Positions 1-7,905 of a stretch of 64,000 bases of DNA are shown here, in pieces. The DNA comes from Armatimonadota bacterium (GTDB taxonomy: Bacteria; Sysuimicrobiota; Sysuimicrobiia; Sysuimicrobiales; Sysuimicrobiaceae): positions 1 to 64,000 of the forward strand of contig JANXBY010000066.1 in NCBI GenBank assembly GCA_025060455.1, in the 5' to 3' direction. The position numbers were made by a program, and so were the translations under genes. Below the pieces are notes generated by a model. It was not told the origin of the DNA and did not search any database. It worked only from the letters and a program-made list of their open reading frames with translations. The first letter of the stretch is position 1, and every line of letters starts with the position of its first letter.

Positions 1-1
1 G

Positions 2-568
2 CTGCACTTCTACTTCTGGCCGGACGTGGCGCCGGACGGGTATGCGTGGGCGTTCCCGTGCGGGGATGTGGTGCGTTTCGGGGTGCTGTCGTACCGGGGC
101 CGCACGCGTCTGCGGGCTCAGCTGGACCGGTTCGTGGCCCGATTCGGCCTGCGGCCACAGGGCTACCACGGGGGCTTCCTGGGGGTCGGGCTGGGGTGGA
201 CGGGAAGCGGGCGGCTGTTCGTGGTGGGCGACAGCGCGGGCTGCTGCCTTCCCCTCACGGGGGAAGGGATCCGGTGCGCCCTAAACGCGGGGTGGCTGGT
301 GGGATCCCTGGTTCGCGAGGTGGTGGCAGGGCGGTGTACCCTGGACGAGGCGCACCGACGCTATGACGAGTACGTGAGGAAGCAGCGGCGGGCGGTGGTC
401 TTCCTAGGGGCTGCCACAGGGTGTGCGCGGCGCCTGCGTGGAGCGTTCCTGGAGTTCGTGCTGACCGCCTGGTCGGCGCCCTTGCTGCGCCGCGCATTCC
501 TGCGCCACTACCTGGCTGCCTTCCCCGCGCCTGCGGTTGGTGGGCCGGCGGGACGCGTGGGCTGGTAA
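2..568 (+). CDS. Geranylgeranyl-reductase-family FAD oxidoreductase (C-terminal part, cut by window edge)
   Basis: The frame is open to the left edge, so only the last 188 codons are seen. The segment GYAWAFPCGD and the later VVGDSAGCCLPLTGEGIRCAL match the substrate-side sheet and the FAD-binding GD motif of the geranylgeranyl reductase family (flavoproteins that saturate isoprenoid chains in lipids, chlorophyll tails or quinones). The N-terminal dinucleotide-binding GxGxxG is outside the window. The annotated ORF start at 26 is an internal GTG. Substrate cannot be told. The gene ends 12 bases before a tRNA pair. Family assignment is fairly sure, exact function not. Confidence 0.75.
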   Translation: MHFYFWPDVAPDGYAWAFPCGDVVRFGVLSYRGRTRLRAQLDRFVARFGLRPQGYHGGFLGVGLGWTGSGRLFVVGDSAGCCLPLTGEGIRCALNAGWLVGSLVREVVAGRCTLDEAHRRYDEYVRKQRRAVVFLGAATGCARRLRGAFLEFVLTAWSAPLLRRAFLRHYLAAFPAPAVGGPAGRVGW

Positions 569-580
569 ACTACCTGCGGG

Positions 581-667
581 GCCGGAGTGGCGGAACCGGC
601 AGACGCGCCGGACTCAAAATCCGGTGGGCGCAAGCCCGTGTGGGTTCGACTCCCACCTCCGGCACCA
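581..667 (+). tRNA. tRNA-Leu (anticodon CAA)
   Basis: A complete cloverleaf: acceptor GCCGGAG pairs with CTCCGGC, the anticodon loop CTCAAAA reads CAA (codon UUG), there is a long variable arm typical of leucine tRNA, and the T arm is GGGTTCGACTCCC. The 3' ACCA is encoded. Confidence 0.95.
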
Positions 668-742
668 GGGCGGATAGCTCAGCGGGAGAGCACGTCCCTT
701 ACAAGGACGGGGTCGCAGGTTCGATTCCTGCTCCGCCCACCA
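668..742 (+). tRNA. tRNA-Val (anticodon TAC)
   Basis: Starts on the very next base after the CCA of tRNA-Leu. Acceptor GGGCGGA pairs with TCCGCCC; the anticodon loop CTTACAA reads UAC (codon GUA); T arm CAGGTTCGATTCCTG; encoded 3' ACCA. With no spacer between the two, they must be separated by processing of a common transcript. Confidence 0.95.
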
Positions 743-926
743 CAGGGGTGCGGCGCGGTCTTGGTACGGGCTTCGTTTTGGTAGGACCCGCTACTCGCAG
801 CTCGCGGCGTCCCGGAGCGGAGAGGGACTCCGGACTGGTTGAACCGTCGGGAGGATCGCGGGGATGCCGGAAGAAGTAGAGGTAGCGGCGTTGCATCCGG
901 GAGGGTGATTTGCGTCGGAGGGATCC

Positions 927-1412
927 GTGCGGGTGACGCTCCCGTTGGAGGTGCGCTACGCGGAGACCGACCAGATGGGTGTGGCGCACCATGCGGCGTA
1001 CGTGGTGTGGATGGAGGCCGCGCGTGTGGAGTTCCTCAAACGGGTCGGCAGCCCCTACCACGAACTGGAGCGGTCGGGCGTGCGGCTTCCGGTGGTGGAG
1101 CTGAGGGTGACGTACCGGGCGCCGGCGTCCTTCGGGCAGGTGGTGCAGGTGAGCTGCGAGGTGCAGGACGTGCGCAGCCGCGCCGCCACCTTCCGGTATG
1201 CGGTGGAGGCCGAGGGCCGGCGTCTGGCGGAGGGCTACACCCGGCACGTGTGCTGCGATGGGCAGGGCCGGGCAATCCCGCTGCCGGAAGCGCTGCGGAG
1301 GCTGCTGGAAGGAGCGTCGTCCGCAGACCGCTCGGGGCCGCCGGGGCACCAAGGCGAACTTCTCTACAATAGACCTAGCAGGCCTCGAACGACGGGACGA
1401 GGGAGGTGGTAA
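927..1412 (+). CDS. ybgC: YbgC/FadM-family acyl-CoA thioesterase (hotdog fold)
   Basis: A 161-residue hotdog-fold protein. Near the N-terminus RYAETDQMGVAHHAAYVVWME fits the YbgC active-site signature (the Asp of ETDxMG, then H and Y). The family hydrolyses short acyl-CoA or acyl-ACP thioesters in the cytoplasm. The GTG start at 927 follows GGAGGGATCC. The last 25 or so residues are poorly conserved in style and run over a TACAAT box serving the next gene, so the true functional end may be earlier. Substrate unknown. Confidence 0.85.
   Translation: MRVTLPLEVRYAETDQMGVAHHAAYVVWMEAARVEFLKRVGSPYHELERSGVRLPVVELRVTYRAPASFGQVVQVSCEVQDVRSRAATFRYAVEAEGRRLAEGYTRHVCCDGQGRAIPLPEALRRLLEGASSADRSGPPGHQGELLYNRPSRPRTTGRGRW
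1365..1370 (+). promoter_or_regulatory. Possible -10 box (TACAAT) for the small downstream gene
   Basis: TACAAT lies about 45 bases before the GTG of the 57-residue ORF, inside the thioesterase 3' end. No convincing -35 is visible, so this is weak. Confidence 0.3.
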
Positions 1413-1414
1413 CC

Positions 1415-1588
1415 GTGGCCGTACGGACAGCCGTTCGAGACGCTGCGCTGAACTGCTACCGGGAGCTCGTGCGCATCCAGAAAGAGCTGCAGGGCCTGGG
1501 AGAATACCCCAGCACCAAGGATGTCGTCAAGCAGGTGCAGGCGCTGGTGGAAGCGCTCCAGCGGTTCATGCGGGAGGCGGGAGACTAG
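1415..1588 (+). CDS. Small conserved-looking helical protein of unknown function
   Basis: 57 codons starting at GTG 1415, chosen over the upstream in-frame GTG at 1406 because GGGAGGTGG sits just before it at good spacing. The product is predicted to be helical (ELVRIQKELQGLGEYPSTKDVVKQVQ...) with no membrane segment and no motif I recognise. The clear Shine-Dalgarno, a possible own -10 box and balanced codon use argue that it is real. It lies immediately after the thioesterase and points towards the minus-strand oxidoreductase. No function can be proposed. Confidence 0.6.
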   Translation: MAVRTAVRDAALNCYRELVRIQKELQGLGEYPSTKDVVKQVQALVEALQRFMREAGD

Positions 1589-1644
1589 GCCAGCACGGGT
1601 GCTCCTTCACGGACCCGCCCGAAAGGGCCTCGGCGGCTGACAGC

Positions 1645-3507
1645 TCACCGGCTGCGGCCGTCCGGGGTCCCCTTCGGACAGACGGTGAACGACCATAACT
1701 CCCAGCAGCTGGAGCCGGCAGAGGGGGTCCGAATCTCACCGGCCTCCAGGGAGCCGCGGAAGGCGGCCCACAGCAGCCTCGCGGCCTCGCCCCGCGTGAG
1801 GCTACGCCCTCCCGAGGGCTGGGACGCGGGAAAGCCCAGGGCCCGCAGGAGGGCGCCCGCGGAGGAGGCGGGCAGCGGGTAGCCCAGGGTGCTGTAGGAG
1901 GTCAGGCGGACCGCGTGGATGGTGTCCACCGCGGAGGAGGGCCCCCTGGCCCTGAAGAAGTGCTCGAGGTTTTCCAGCCACTCACGCACGGACATGAGTT
2001 GGCGCAGGTGCATCCCTCCCCGCAGCCAGTAGGAACCGTTGAACAGACCCCGGCGCAGCAGCTCCACCGCGTCCAGGTAGCCAGGGTCCAGTACGTCGCC
2101 CACCGCGACCTTCCTCGGTGCTTCCAGACGCACCCCGGCCAGGCGTAAGGCGCCGCGGAGCTGCTGCAGGGCGGCAGGGTTTTCCACGAAGACGGACGGC
2201 GGCCTGCCCAACGCGCGGGCCACCGCGCACGCGATGCCCGCGGCCTCCCCGAGCGCCATCTGAAGGGGCACCACGCGGGCGGAGAACGCCGCCACGGAGT
2301 CGAAGGACGCTGCCTGGGAGACCACCAGCAGGTTGTCGAGCCGCTCCGGCAGCAGCGCGCGCAACGGCACGCCGTACGGGGCGGGTACACCCGGCAGGTA
2401 CGGGGGCTCCCCAGCGTAGTAGGCCTGCCCGTCGAGAGGGTAACCGCCCACGGCCACCGTGTCGGGGAAGTCGCGTCCGTACAAGACGTCGTCCGCCCGG
2501 AGCCGGTGCCGGCCCACCATGTGGCGGCTTTCCCGGATGTACAGGGCTGGAGCGGTGGCCACCAGCTCCGCGGTGCCGAACAGGTGTGGGGCTGCAAGCC
2601 GCAGGAACCGCACCGCCCGGACTGCCTCTGCCTGGGCCTGTCGGTATGCGGCGGTGGTGCCGTCGGGATCGGTGGCGTCCACTCCGAACACCTGCAGGCC
2701 CTTGACCAGCACGCTGCCGTCGCCCTGCAGGGCCAGCTCCAGGCCCCGGAGGGTGAAGCGGGACGGGTCGCTGGGCACGTACCGGCTCACCAGGCTGTTG
2801 AACCCCCAAACCAGCCCCGGCCGTCGGCCGTTGCCCTCCGGGCAGGGGCGGCTCGGGCAGGCGGCCGCGGACACCTCGGTCCACGAAACCCCGCGCAGCC
2901 GGAACACCAACCCCGCGGCCATGGACCGGCGGTCCAGGCCGGTGTCCTCCCGGCCTGTGGTGAAGCCCACGCCTGCCGCGGCCGCCAACTGGGCCAGGTC
3001 GGTGGCGTCCACGAACGCCTGCGCGGACACCACCACCGGGCCCTCAGGGGTCGCAAAGCTAACCGACGCCAGCCTGTCGCGGAAGACCTCGACGCCATCT
3101 GCTCGCCAGCCCAGTCTCAGCTGCACCCCCGCCGCGTGCAAGAGGTCGCGCAGGACCCGCTCCGCCCGCCGGACGTCCACCCCGTCGTAGGAACCCAGCC
3201 GGCGGACGAACTCCTGTGTGAGTCCCCCATACAGCAGCGCGCCGGAGGAGTCCCACGACAGGTCCAGGGTGTTCAGCCAGCTTTGAGCGAAGGCCCCGCC
3301 CACGAACGGGGTCGGCTCGGCCAGGAACACCCGGAGGCCGCGGAACGCAGCCGCCGCGGCCGCGGTGACGCCCTGCGGGGTGGCGCCGTACACCACCAAG
3401 TCGGCGGAGACGGACCTGGCCGGCGGCTGCGCGGAGGCCGGCCCCGCGGCGGTCAGCAGCAGCGTTACCAGCCAGGCCCACCTGCTCCGCGTCCGAAGAG
3501 ACCTCAC
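1645..3507 (-). CDS. Secreted FAD-dependent oxidoreductase (PF12831-like) with SLH-like tail
   Basis: I start this at GTG 3507, which follows GGGGAGGGTGT. The longer ORF upstream would cover the ileS T-box and is rejected. The first residues (VRSLRTRSRWAW, then LVTLLLTAAGPASA) look like a signal peptide. DLVVYGATPQGVTAA followed by EPTPFVGGAFAQ is the FAD-binding start of the FAD_oxidored family, which includes secreted or lipoprotein xanthan-lyase-type flavoenzymes. Near the C-terminus two stretches, LDPGYLDAVELLRRGLFNG and SLTRGEAARLLWAAF, resemble S-layer homology repeats, suggesting attachment to the cell surface; this is inference. About 620 residues. Substrate unknown. Divergent from ileS. 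Confidence 0.75.
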   Translation of the reverse strand: MRSLRTRSRWAWLVTLLLTAAGPASAQPPARSVSADLVVYGATPQGVTAAAAAAFRGLRVFLAEPTPFVGGAFAQSWLNTLDLSWDSSGALLYGGLTQEFVRRLGSYDGVDVRRAERVLRDLLHAAGVQLRLGWRADGVEVFRDRLASVSFATPEGPVVVSAQAFVDATDLAQLAAAAGVGFTTGREDTGLDRRSMAAGLVFRLRGVSWTEVSAAACPSRPCPEGNGRRPGLVWGFNSLVSRYVPSDPSRFTLRGLELALQGDGSVLVKGLQVFGVDATDPDGTTAAYRQAQAEAVRAVRFLRLAAPHLFGTAELVATAPALYIRESRHMVGRHRLRADDVLYGRDFPDTVAVGGYPLDGQAYYAGEPPYLPGVPAPYGVPLRALLPERLDNLLVVSQAASFDSVAAFSARVVPLQMALGEAAGIACAVARALGRPPSVFVENPAALQQLRGALRLAGVRLEAPRKVAVGDVLDPGYLDAVELLRRGLFNGSYWLRGGMHLRQLMSVREWLENLEHFFRARGPSSAVDTIHAVRLTSYSTLGYPLPASSAGALLRALGFPASQPSGGRSLTRGEAARLLWAAFRGSLEAGEIRTPSAGSSCWELWSFTVCPKGTPDGRSR

Positions 3508-3574
3508 ACACCCTCCCCGCGACGTACGTGGTGCATCAGATACGCAGTCGGCAGGCGTGGTTCCTGCCGGGTCC

Positions 3575-3605
3575 TTGACCGCCCGTCGGTGGTCGTGCGT
3601 ACAAT
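3575..3605 (+). promoter_or_regulatory. Promoter of the ileS T-box leader
   Basis: TTGACC, then 19 bases, then TACAAT. The spacing is slightly long but both boxes are good, and the position is right for a transcript that begins just ahead of the T-box stem I. Confidence 0.6.
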
Positions 3606-3606
3606 C

Positions 3607-3880
3607 CCCACACGAGGCGACGACGGGGACACGTCGCGCCGCAGGCAGGCCCTCAAGCGAGCCGCGTCGGTGCGAGGCGGCGGGACAGGCGGCGGCGACA
3701 TCCCCCCGGAGCTTCCCGGCGAAACGAGCTCGGAGTAGCCGAGGACGGAGCCTCCACCGTGATCCGGAGGGCGGAATCGGAGGCGCACCTGCCTCCCGTT
3801 CCGGCAGAGGGCAGGCGTTTGCCTGAAGCGGGGTGGTACCGCGGGCCGAGGCCCGTCCCGGAGGGGACGGGCCTCGGCTT
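3607..3880 (+). promoter_or_regulatory. T-box leader RNA controlling ileS
   Basis: The nearly invariant T-box sequence GGGTGGTACCGCGG is at 3831-3844, just before a strong terminator and the ileS start. The 5' part (GCGACGACGGGGACACGT) resembles the start of stem I. Uncharged tRNA-Ile would pair with the specifier and with the T-box, favouring the antiterminator and turning ileS on. The best specifier candidate is ATC at 3700-3702, opposite the GGGG of stem I; ATC at 3761-3763 is an alternative. T-boxes are typical of Gram-positive lineages. Confidence 0.9.
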
Positions 3881-3882
3881 GT
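3845..3882 (+). terminator. T-box-controlled intrinsic terminator
   Basis: A perfect 15-bp stem, GCCGAGGCCCGTCCC with its complement around a GGAG loop, followed by a short TTGTCC tail. The 5' arm overlaps the region that the antiterminator would use, so the two structures exclude each other. Confidence 0.85.
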
Positions 3883-3895
3883 CCAGGAGGGCTGT

Positions 3896-6800
3896 ATGGG
3901 ATTTTCGCCGGCTTCGCCCCGGGTGAACTTCCCGGAGCTGGAGGAGCGCATCCTCGGCTTTTGGGCGGAGCAAGATGTGTTCCGCAAGACGCTGCAGGCC
4001 CGGGAAGGCCGCCCTCAGTTCACCTTCTACGAGGGACCGCCCACCGCCAACGGCCTGCCGGGGGTTCACCACGTTCTGGCCCGCGCCTACAAGGACGCCA
4101 TCCCCCGCTATCGCACCATGCGCGGGTACTTCGTTCCCCGCAAGGCCGGCTGGGACACCCACGGGCTGCCCGTGGAGATCGAGGTGGAGAAGGAGCTGGG
4201 CCTGAACAGCAAGCGGGAGATCGAGGCGTACGGAGTGGCGGAGTTCAACCGCCGCTGCAAGGAGTCGGTGTTCCGTTACGAGCGGGAGTGGGTGCGGCTC
4301 AGCGAGCGCATCGGGTTCTGGCTGGATTACGACCGGCCCTACGTCACGTACTCAGACGAGTACATCGAGTCGGTGTGGTGGATCCTCCGGCAGCTGTGGG
4401 ACCGGGGGCTGCTGTACCAGGGGTACAAGGTGGTGCCCTACTGTCCCCGCTGCGGCACGCCCCTGAGCAGCCACGAGGTGGCGCTGGGCTACCAGGAGAC
4501 CGAGGACCCCTCGGTGTACGTGCGCATGCGGCTGCGGGGACAGCCCGACACCTCCCTCCTGGTGTGGACCACCACCCCGTGGACGCTGCCCGCCAACGTG
4601 GCGTGCGCGGTGCACCCGCAGGTCACCTATGTGAAGGCCCGCCAGGGGGGAGAGGTGCTGGTGGTGGCCCGGGACCTGGCGGAGAGGGTGCTGCAGGGTC
4701 CCTACCAGGTGGAGGAGGAAGTCCGGGGGCAGGCCCTGGTGGGGCTGTCCTACGAGCCCCTGTTCCGCTTCTACCCCGAGGACGACCGGTTGTGGCGGGT
4801 GTGGGCCGCGGACTTTGTGACCACCGAGGAGGGCACCGGGGTGGTGCACATCGCGCCCGCGTACGGCGAGGAGGACATGGAGCTGGCGCGCCGCCACGGG
4901 TTGCCCGTGTTCCACCCCGTGGGACCCGACGGCCGGTACACCGCGGAGGTGCCGCCGTGGGCGGGGCGGTTCGTCAAGGAGGCGGACCCGGAGATCGTGG
5001 AGGACCTCCAGGGCCGGGGCCTCCTGTACCGGTCGGGCACGTACCGCCACACTTACCCCTTCTGCTGGCGGTGCGACAGCCCGTTGCTGTACTACGCCCG
5101 CACCAGCTGGCACGTGGCGGTCACCCGGTGTAAGGAGCAGCTGCTGCGGGCCAACGAGGAGATCCGGTGGGTTCCGGAGCACATCCAGCACGGCCGGTTC
5201 GGCAACTGGCTGGAGAACGTGGTGGACTGGGCCCTGTCCCGGGAGCGGTACTGGGGCACGCCGTTGCCCGTGTGGGTGTGCGAGGGGTGCGGGGCGCAGC
5301 ACTGCGTGGGCAGCCTGGCGGAGCTGCGGGAGATGGCCACGCACCTGCCCGATCCACTGGAGCTGCACCGGCCGTACGTGGACCAGGTGCTCCTGCGGTG
5401 CGCGCGGTGCGGGGGGACCATGCGCCGGGTCCCCGACCTCATCGACGTGTGGTTCGACTCCGGGGCCATGCCCGTGGCGCAGTGGCACTACCCCTTCGAG
5501 AACCGGGAGTGGTTCGAGCGGTCGTTCCCCGCGGACTACATCTGCGAGGGAATCGACCAGACCCGCGGGTGGTTCTACAGCCTTCACGCCATCTCCGTGC
5601 TCCTATTCGGCCGGCCCGCGTACCGGAACTGCGTGTGCCTGGAGCTGGTGCTGGACGAACGCGGGGAGAAGATGAGCAAAAGCCGCGGCAACGTCCTGGA
5701 CCCGTGGGCCCTCATCCACCGGTTCGGGGCGGACGCCCTGCGGTGGTTTTTCTTCTCCGTGAGCCCTCCGGGGATTCCCAAGCGGCTGGGGCCTGCGGCG
5801 GTGGAGGAGGTGGTGCGGCGCTTCTTCCTGACGCTGTGGAACACCTACGTGTTCTTCACCACGTACGCCAGCCTCGACGGATTCGACCCCCTGCGCTGGC
5901 CGGCGCCGCCCGTGCGGGAGCGGCCGGCCCTGGACCGGTGGCTGCGCTCGCGGTTGGCCGCGGTGGTGGCCGACGTCACGGACCACATGGAGAACTACAA
6001 CCCCACGGACGCGGCCCGGGCGGTGGAGGCCTTCGTGGAGGACCTGTCCACGTGGTACGTGCGCCGCGGACGCCGCCGGTACTGGAAGGCCAAAGATCCT
6101 CACGACCAGCGCAGCGCCTACCACACTCTGTACGAGGCGCTGGTGACCACCGCCAAGCTGATGGCTCCCCTGGCGCCGTTCCTGTCGGAGGAGCTGTACC
6201 AGGGCCTGGTGCGGGCGGTGGACCCGACGGCGCCCGTGAGCGTGCACCTGACGGACTGGCCGGAGGCTCGGGAGGAGGACCGGGACCCGGAGCTGGAACG
6301 GGCCATGGAGGAGGCGCGGTGGGTGGTGAGCCTGGGCCGCGCCGCGCGCTCCCGGGCACGCATCCGGGTGCGCCAGCCCCTGCCGGCGGCGGTGGTGGTG
6401 GCGCCCCGGTCCGCTCTGGAGCAATACCCGGAGCTGGTGGCGCACGTCTGCGACGAGCTGAACTGCAAGCGGGTGGACCTCGCGAGCCACGAGAGCGGGT
6501 TCGTGGACTACGAGGTCAGGCCGCGGTTTGACGTCCTGGGGCCGCGATACGGCGCCCGCGTGCAGGTCCTGGCGGCGGCTCTACAGGGGATGAGCCCGGA
6601 GCAGGCGCGGCAGGCGGCCGCGGAGGGGCGGGTGGTGTTGGAAGTCGACGGCGAGCGGGTGGAGTTGGGATCGCAGGAGCTGGAGGTGAGGGTGCGGGAG
6701 CGGGAAGGGTTCGTGGCGGAGGGGGGGCGCGGGTTCGTGGTGGTGCTGGACACGCAGCTCACCCCCGAGCTCCAGCGGGAGGGCCTGGTGCGGGAGTTGG

Positions 6801-7033
6801 TGCACCACGTGCAGCAGCTCCGCCGGGAGGCAGAGCTGCGGGTGGACCAGCGGGTGGTGCTGGGGGTGGAAGGGCCGCCGGAGGTGCTGGAGGCGGTGGA
6901 GGAGCACCGGGGGACCGTAGCGGAGGAAGTGCTGGCGATGGGGGTGCAAGTGGGAGCGAGCGTGGAGGGCTTCCGAAAGCAGGTGTCGGTGGTGGGCCAT
7001 CCGGTGACCCTGACCCTCCAGCCTGTGGCGTGA
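3896..7033 (+). CDS. ileS: Isoleucyl-tRNA synthetase (class II / mupirocin-resistant type)
   Basis: Charges tRNA-Ile in the cytoplasm. ATG 3896 follows CCAGGAGG. The 1045 residues carry the HIGH-type motif in GPPTANGLPGVHH, the editing-domain start WTTTPWTLPANVA, and KMSKS in GEKMSKSRGN. Cysteine pairs (YCPRCG, FCWRCDSPLLYYARTSW) and the long C-terminal extension are those of the eukaryote/archaeon-like IleS2 form rather than the usual bacterial IleS1. IleS2 enzymes are known for mupirocin tolerance; this is inferred, not shown. Regulated by the T-box just upstream and probably ended by the hairpin right after the stop. Confidence 0.97.
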   Translation: MGFSPASPRVNFPELEERILGFWAEQDVFRKTLQAREGRPQFTFYEGPPTANGLPGVHHVLARAYKDAIPRYRTMRGYFVPRKAGWDTHGLPVEIEVEKELGLNSKREIEAYGVAEFNRRCKESVFRYEREWVRLSERIGFWLDYDRPYVTYSDEYIESVWWILRQLWDRGLLYQGYKVVPYCPRCGTPLSSHEVALGYQETEDPSVYVRMRLRGQPDTSLLVWTTTPWTLPANVACAVHPQVTYVKARQGGEVLVVARDLAERVLQGPYQVEEEVRGQALVGLSYEPLFRFYPEDDRLWRVWAADFVTTEEGTGVVHIAPAYGEEDMELARRHGLPVFHPVGPDGRYTAEVPPWAGRFVKEADPEIVEDLQGRGLLYRSGTYRHTYPFCWRCDSPLLYYARTSWHVAVTRCKEQLLRANEEIRWVPEHIQHGRFGNWLENVVDWALSRERYWGTPLPVWVCEGCGAQHCVGSLAELREMATHLPDPLELHRPYVDQVLLRCARCGGTMRRVPDLIDVWFDSGAMPVAQWHYPFENREWFERSFPADYICEGIDQTRGWFYSLHAISVLLFGRPAYRNCVCLELVLDERGEKMSKSRGNVLDPWALIHRFGADALRWFFFSVSPPGIPKRLGPAAVEEVVRRFFLTLWNTYVFFTTYASLDGFDPLRWPAPPVRERPALDRWLRSRLAAVVADVTDHMENYNPTDAARAVEAFVEDLSTWYVRRGRRRYWKAKDPHDQRSAYHTLYEALVTTAKLMAPLAPFLSEELYQGLVRAVDPTAPVSVHLTDWPEAREEDRDPELERAMEEARWVVSLGRAARSRARIRVRQPLPAAVVVAPRSALEQYPELVAHVCDELNCKRVDLASHESGFVDYEVRPRFDVLGPRYGARVQVLAAALQGMSPEQARQAAAEGRVVLEVDGERVELGSQELEVRVREREGFVAEGGRGFVVVLDTQLTPELQREGLVRELVHHVQQLRREAELRVDQRVVLGVEGPPEVLEAVEEHRGTVAEEVLAMGVQVGASVEGFRKQVSVVGHPVTLTLQPVA

Positions 7034-7064
7034 GCAACCCGCCCCTGGGGTGGGTTGCGGCTTT
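7034..7064 (+). terminator. Intrinsic terminator after ileS
   Basis: GCAACCCGCCCC / GGGGTGGGTTGC forms an 11-bp stem (one G-U) starting directly after the ileS stop, followed by GGCTTT. The T tract is short. Confidence 0.65.
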
Positions 7065-7065
7065 G

Positions 7066-7074
7066 TGCTAAGAT
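7066..7074 (+). promoter_or_regulatory. Possible extended -10 promoter (TGCTAAGAT)
   Basis: TGC followed by TAAGAT lies between the ileS terminator and the racemase-family gene. No -35 is evident; an extended -10 can work without one. Confidence 0.35.
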
Positions 7075-7133
7075 GAAACGCCAGGGCCGGCGGGCGCGCG
7101 CCTGTTGCGTCCCAACATCCGTCGGAGGGGCTG

Positions 7134-7862
7134 ATGGCGCGGACGGTGGGTGTCCTCGGCGGCATGGGGCCGAGGGCGACGGTGGACTTCCTGCAGAAGC
7201 TGGTGGAGCTGACGCCCGCGGAGCGGGACCAGGATCACCTCCGGGTGGTGGTGGACAGCAATCCCAAGATCCCCGACCGGTCGCGTTGCATCCTCGAGGG
7301 CGGGGAGGACCCGACCCCGGCGCTGGTGGCCACCGCGCAGAACCTGGAGCGGGCAGGTGCTGACTTCTTGGTGATCCCATGCAACACCGCCCACCACTTC
7401 CTCGACAGCATCCGCCGGGCAGTAAAGATCCCGGTGCTGGACATCACCGAGGCGGTGGCGCGCAGCGCCGAGGGTCTTTCGGTGGTCGGGTTGCTGGCCA
7501 CCCACGCCACGGTGGTGGCCGGGCTGTACCAGAGGGCCCTGGGAAGCCGGGGCTGCCGGGTGCTGGTGCCCACCCCGCAGCGGCAGGACCTGGTGGACCG
7601 TGCCATCCGGGCGGTAAAGGCGGGCCAGCTGGGAAGCCAGGTGCGGGCGTGGGTGCGGGAGGCCGGGCTGGAGCTGGTGGCCTCCGGAGCACAGGCGCTG
7701 GTGCTGGGCTGCACCGAGATCCCCCTGGTGGTGGACGCACGGGATTGGACGGTGCCGGTCCTGGACTCCACGGCCCTTCTGGCACAGGCGGCGGTGGAGG
7801 AGGCGCTGCGGGACGAGCGCGGGGCGGCAATGGCCGCGGTGGCGGCGGCGTTCGGCGACTGA
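7134..7862 (+). CDS. Aspartate/glutamate racemase family protein
   Basis: A 242-residue cofactor-independent racemase. The N-terminal VGVLGGMGPRATVDF is the aspartate racemase signature, and both catalytic cysteines are present in IPCNTAHH and LGCTEIP. The family swaps L- and D-aspartate (or related amino acids) through two thiols, giving D-amino acids for the wall or for other uses. ATG 7134 is preceded by GTCGGAGGGG. It is followed 43 bases later by a DksA-like gene. It could also be a broad-specificity amino-acid racemase (RacX type). Confidence 0.85.
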   Translation: MARTVGVLGGMGPRATVDFLQKLVELTPAERDQDHLRVVVDSNPKIPDRSRCILEGGEDPTPALVATAQNLERAGADFLVIPCNTAHHFLDSIRRAVKIPVLDITEAVARSAEGLSVVGLLATHATVVAGLYQRALGSRGCRVLVPTPQRQDLVDRAIRAVKAGQLGSQVRAWVREAGLELVASGAQALVLGCTEIPLVVDARDWTVPVLDSTALLAQAAVEEALRDERGAAMAAVAAAFGD

Positions 7863-7905
7863 AGAAACGAGATCGGGGCGGAGGCCCGGAGCAGCGGGGG
7901 CGAGG

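Noticed and set aside
699-1352. Minus-strand ORF of 217 residues ending VVGGAGIEPATPSL
   Set aside because: The GIEPATPSL ending is the familiar false translation of the antisense strand of a tRNA gene; it also lies opposite the thioesterase gene.
3733-3740. GGAGTAGC as the AGUA box of the T-box stem I
   Set aside because: It lies too close to the T-box sequence to be in stem I; the 5' GACGACGGGG region is a better stem I start.
3508-3987. N-terminal extension of the FAD oxidoreductase ORF
   Set aside because: It would cover the T-box, its terminator and the ileS start on the other strand; GTG 3507 with a signal peptide right after it is a much better start.
4352-5587. 411-residue minus-strand ORF inside ileS
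   Set aside because: Codon-complement shadow with no recognisable motif.
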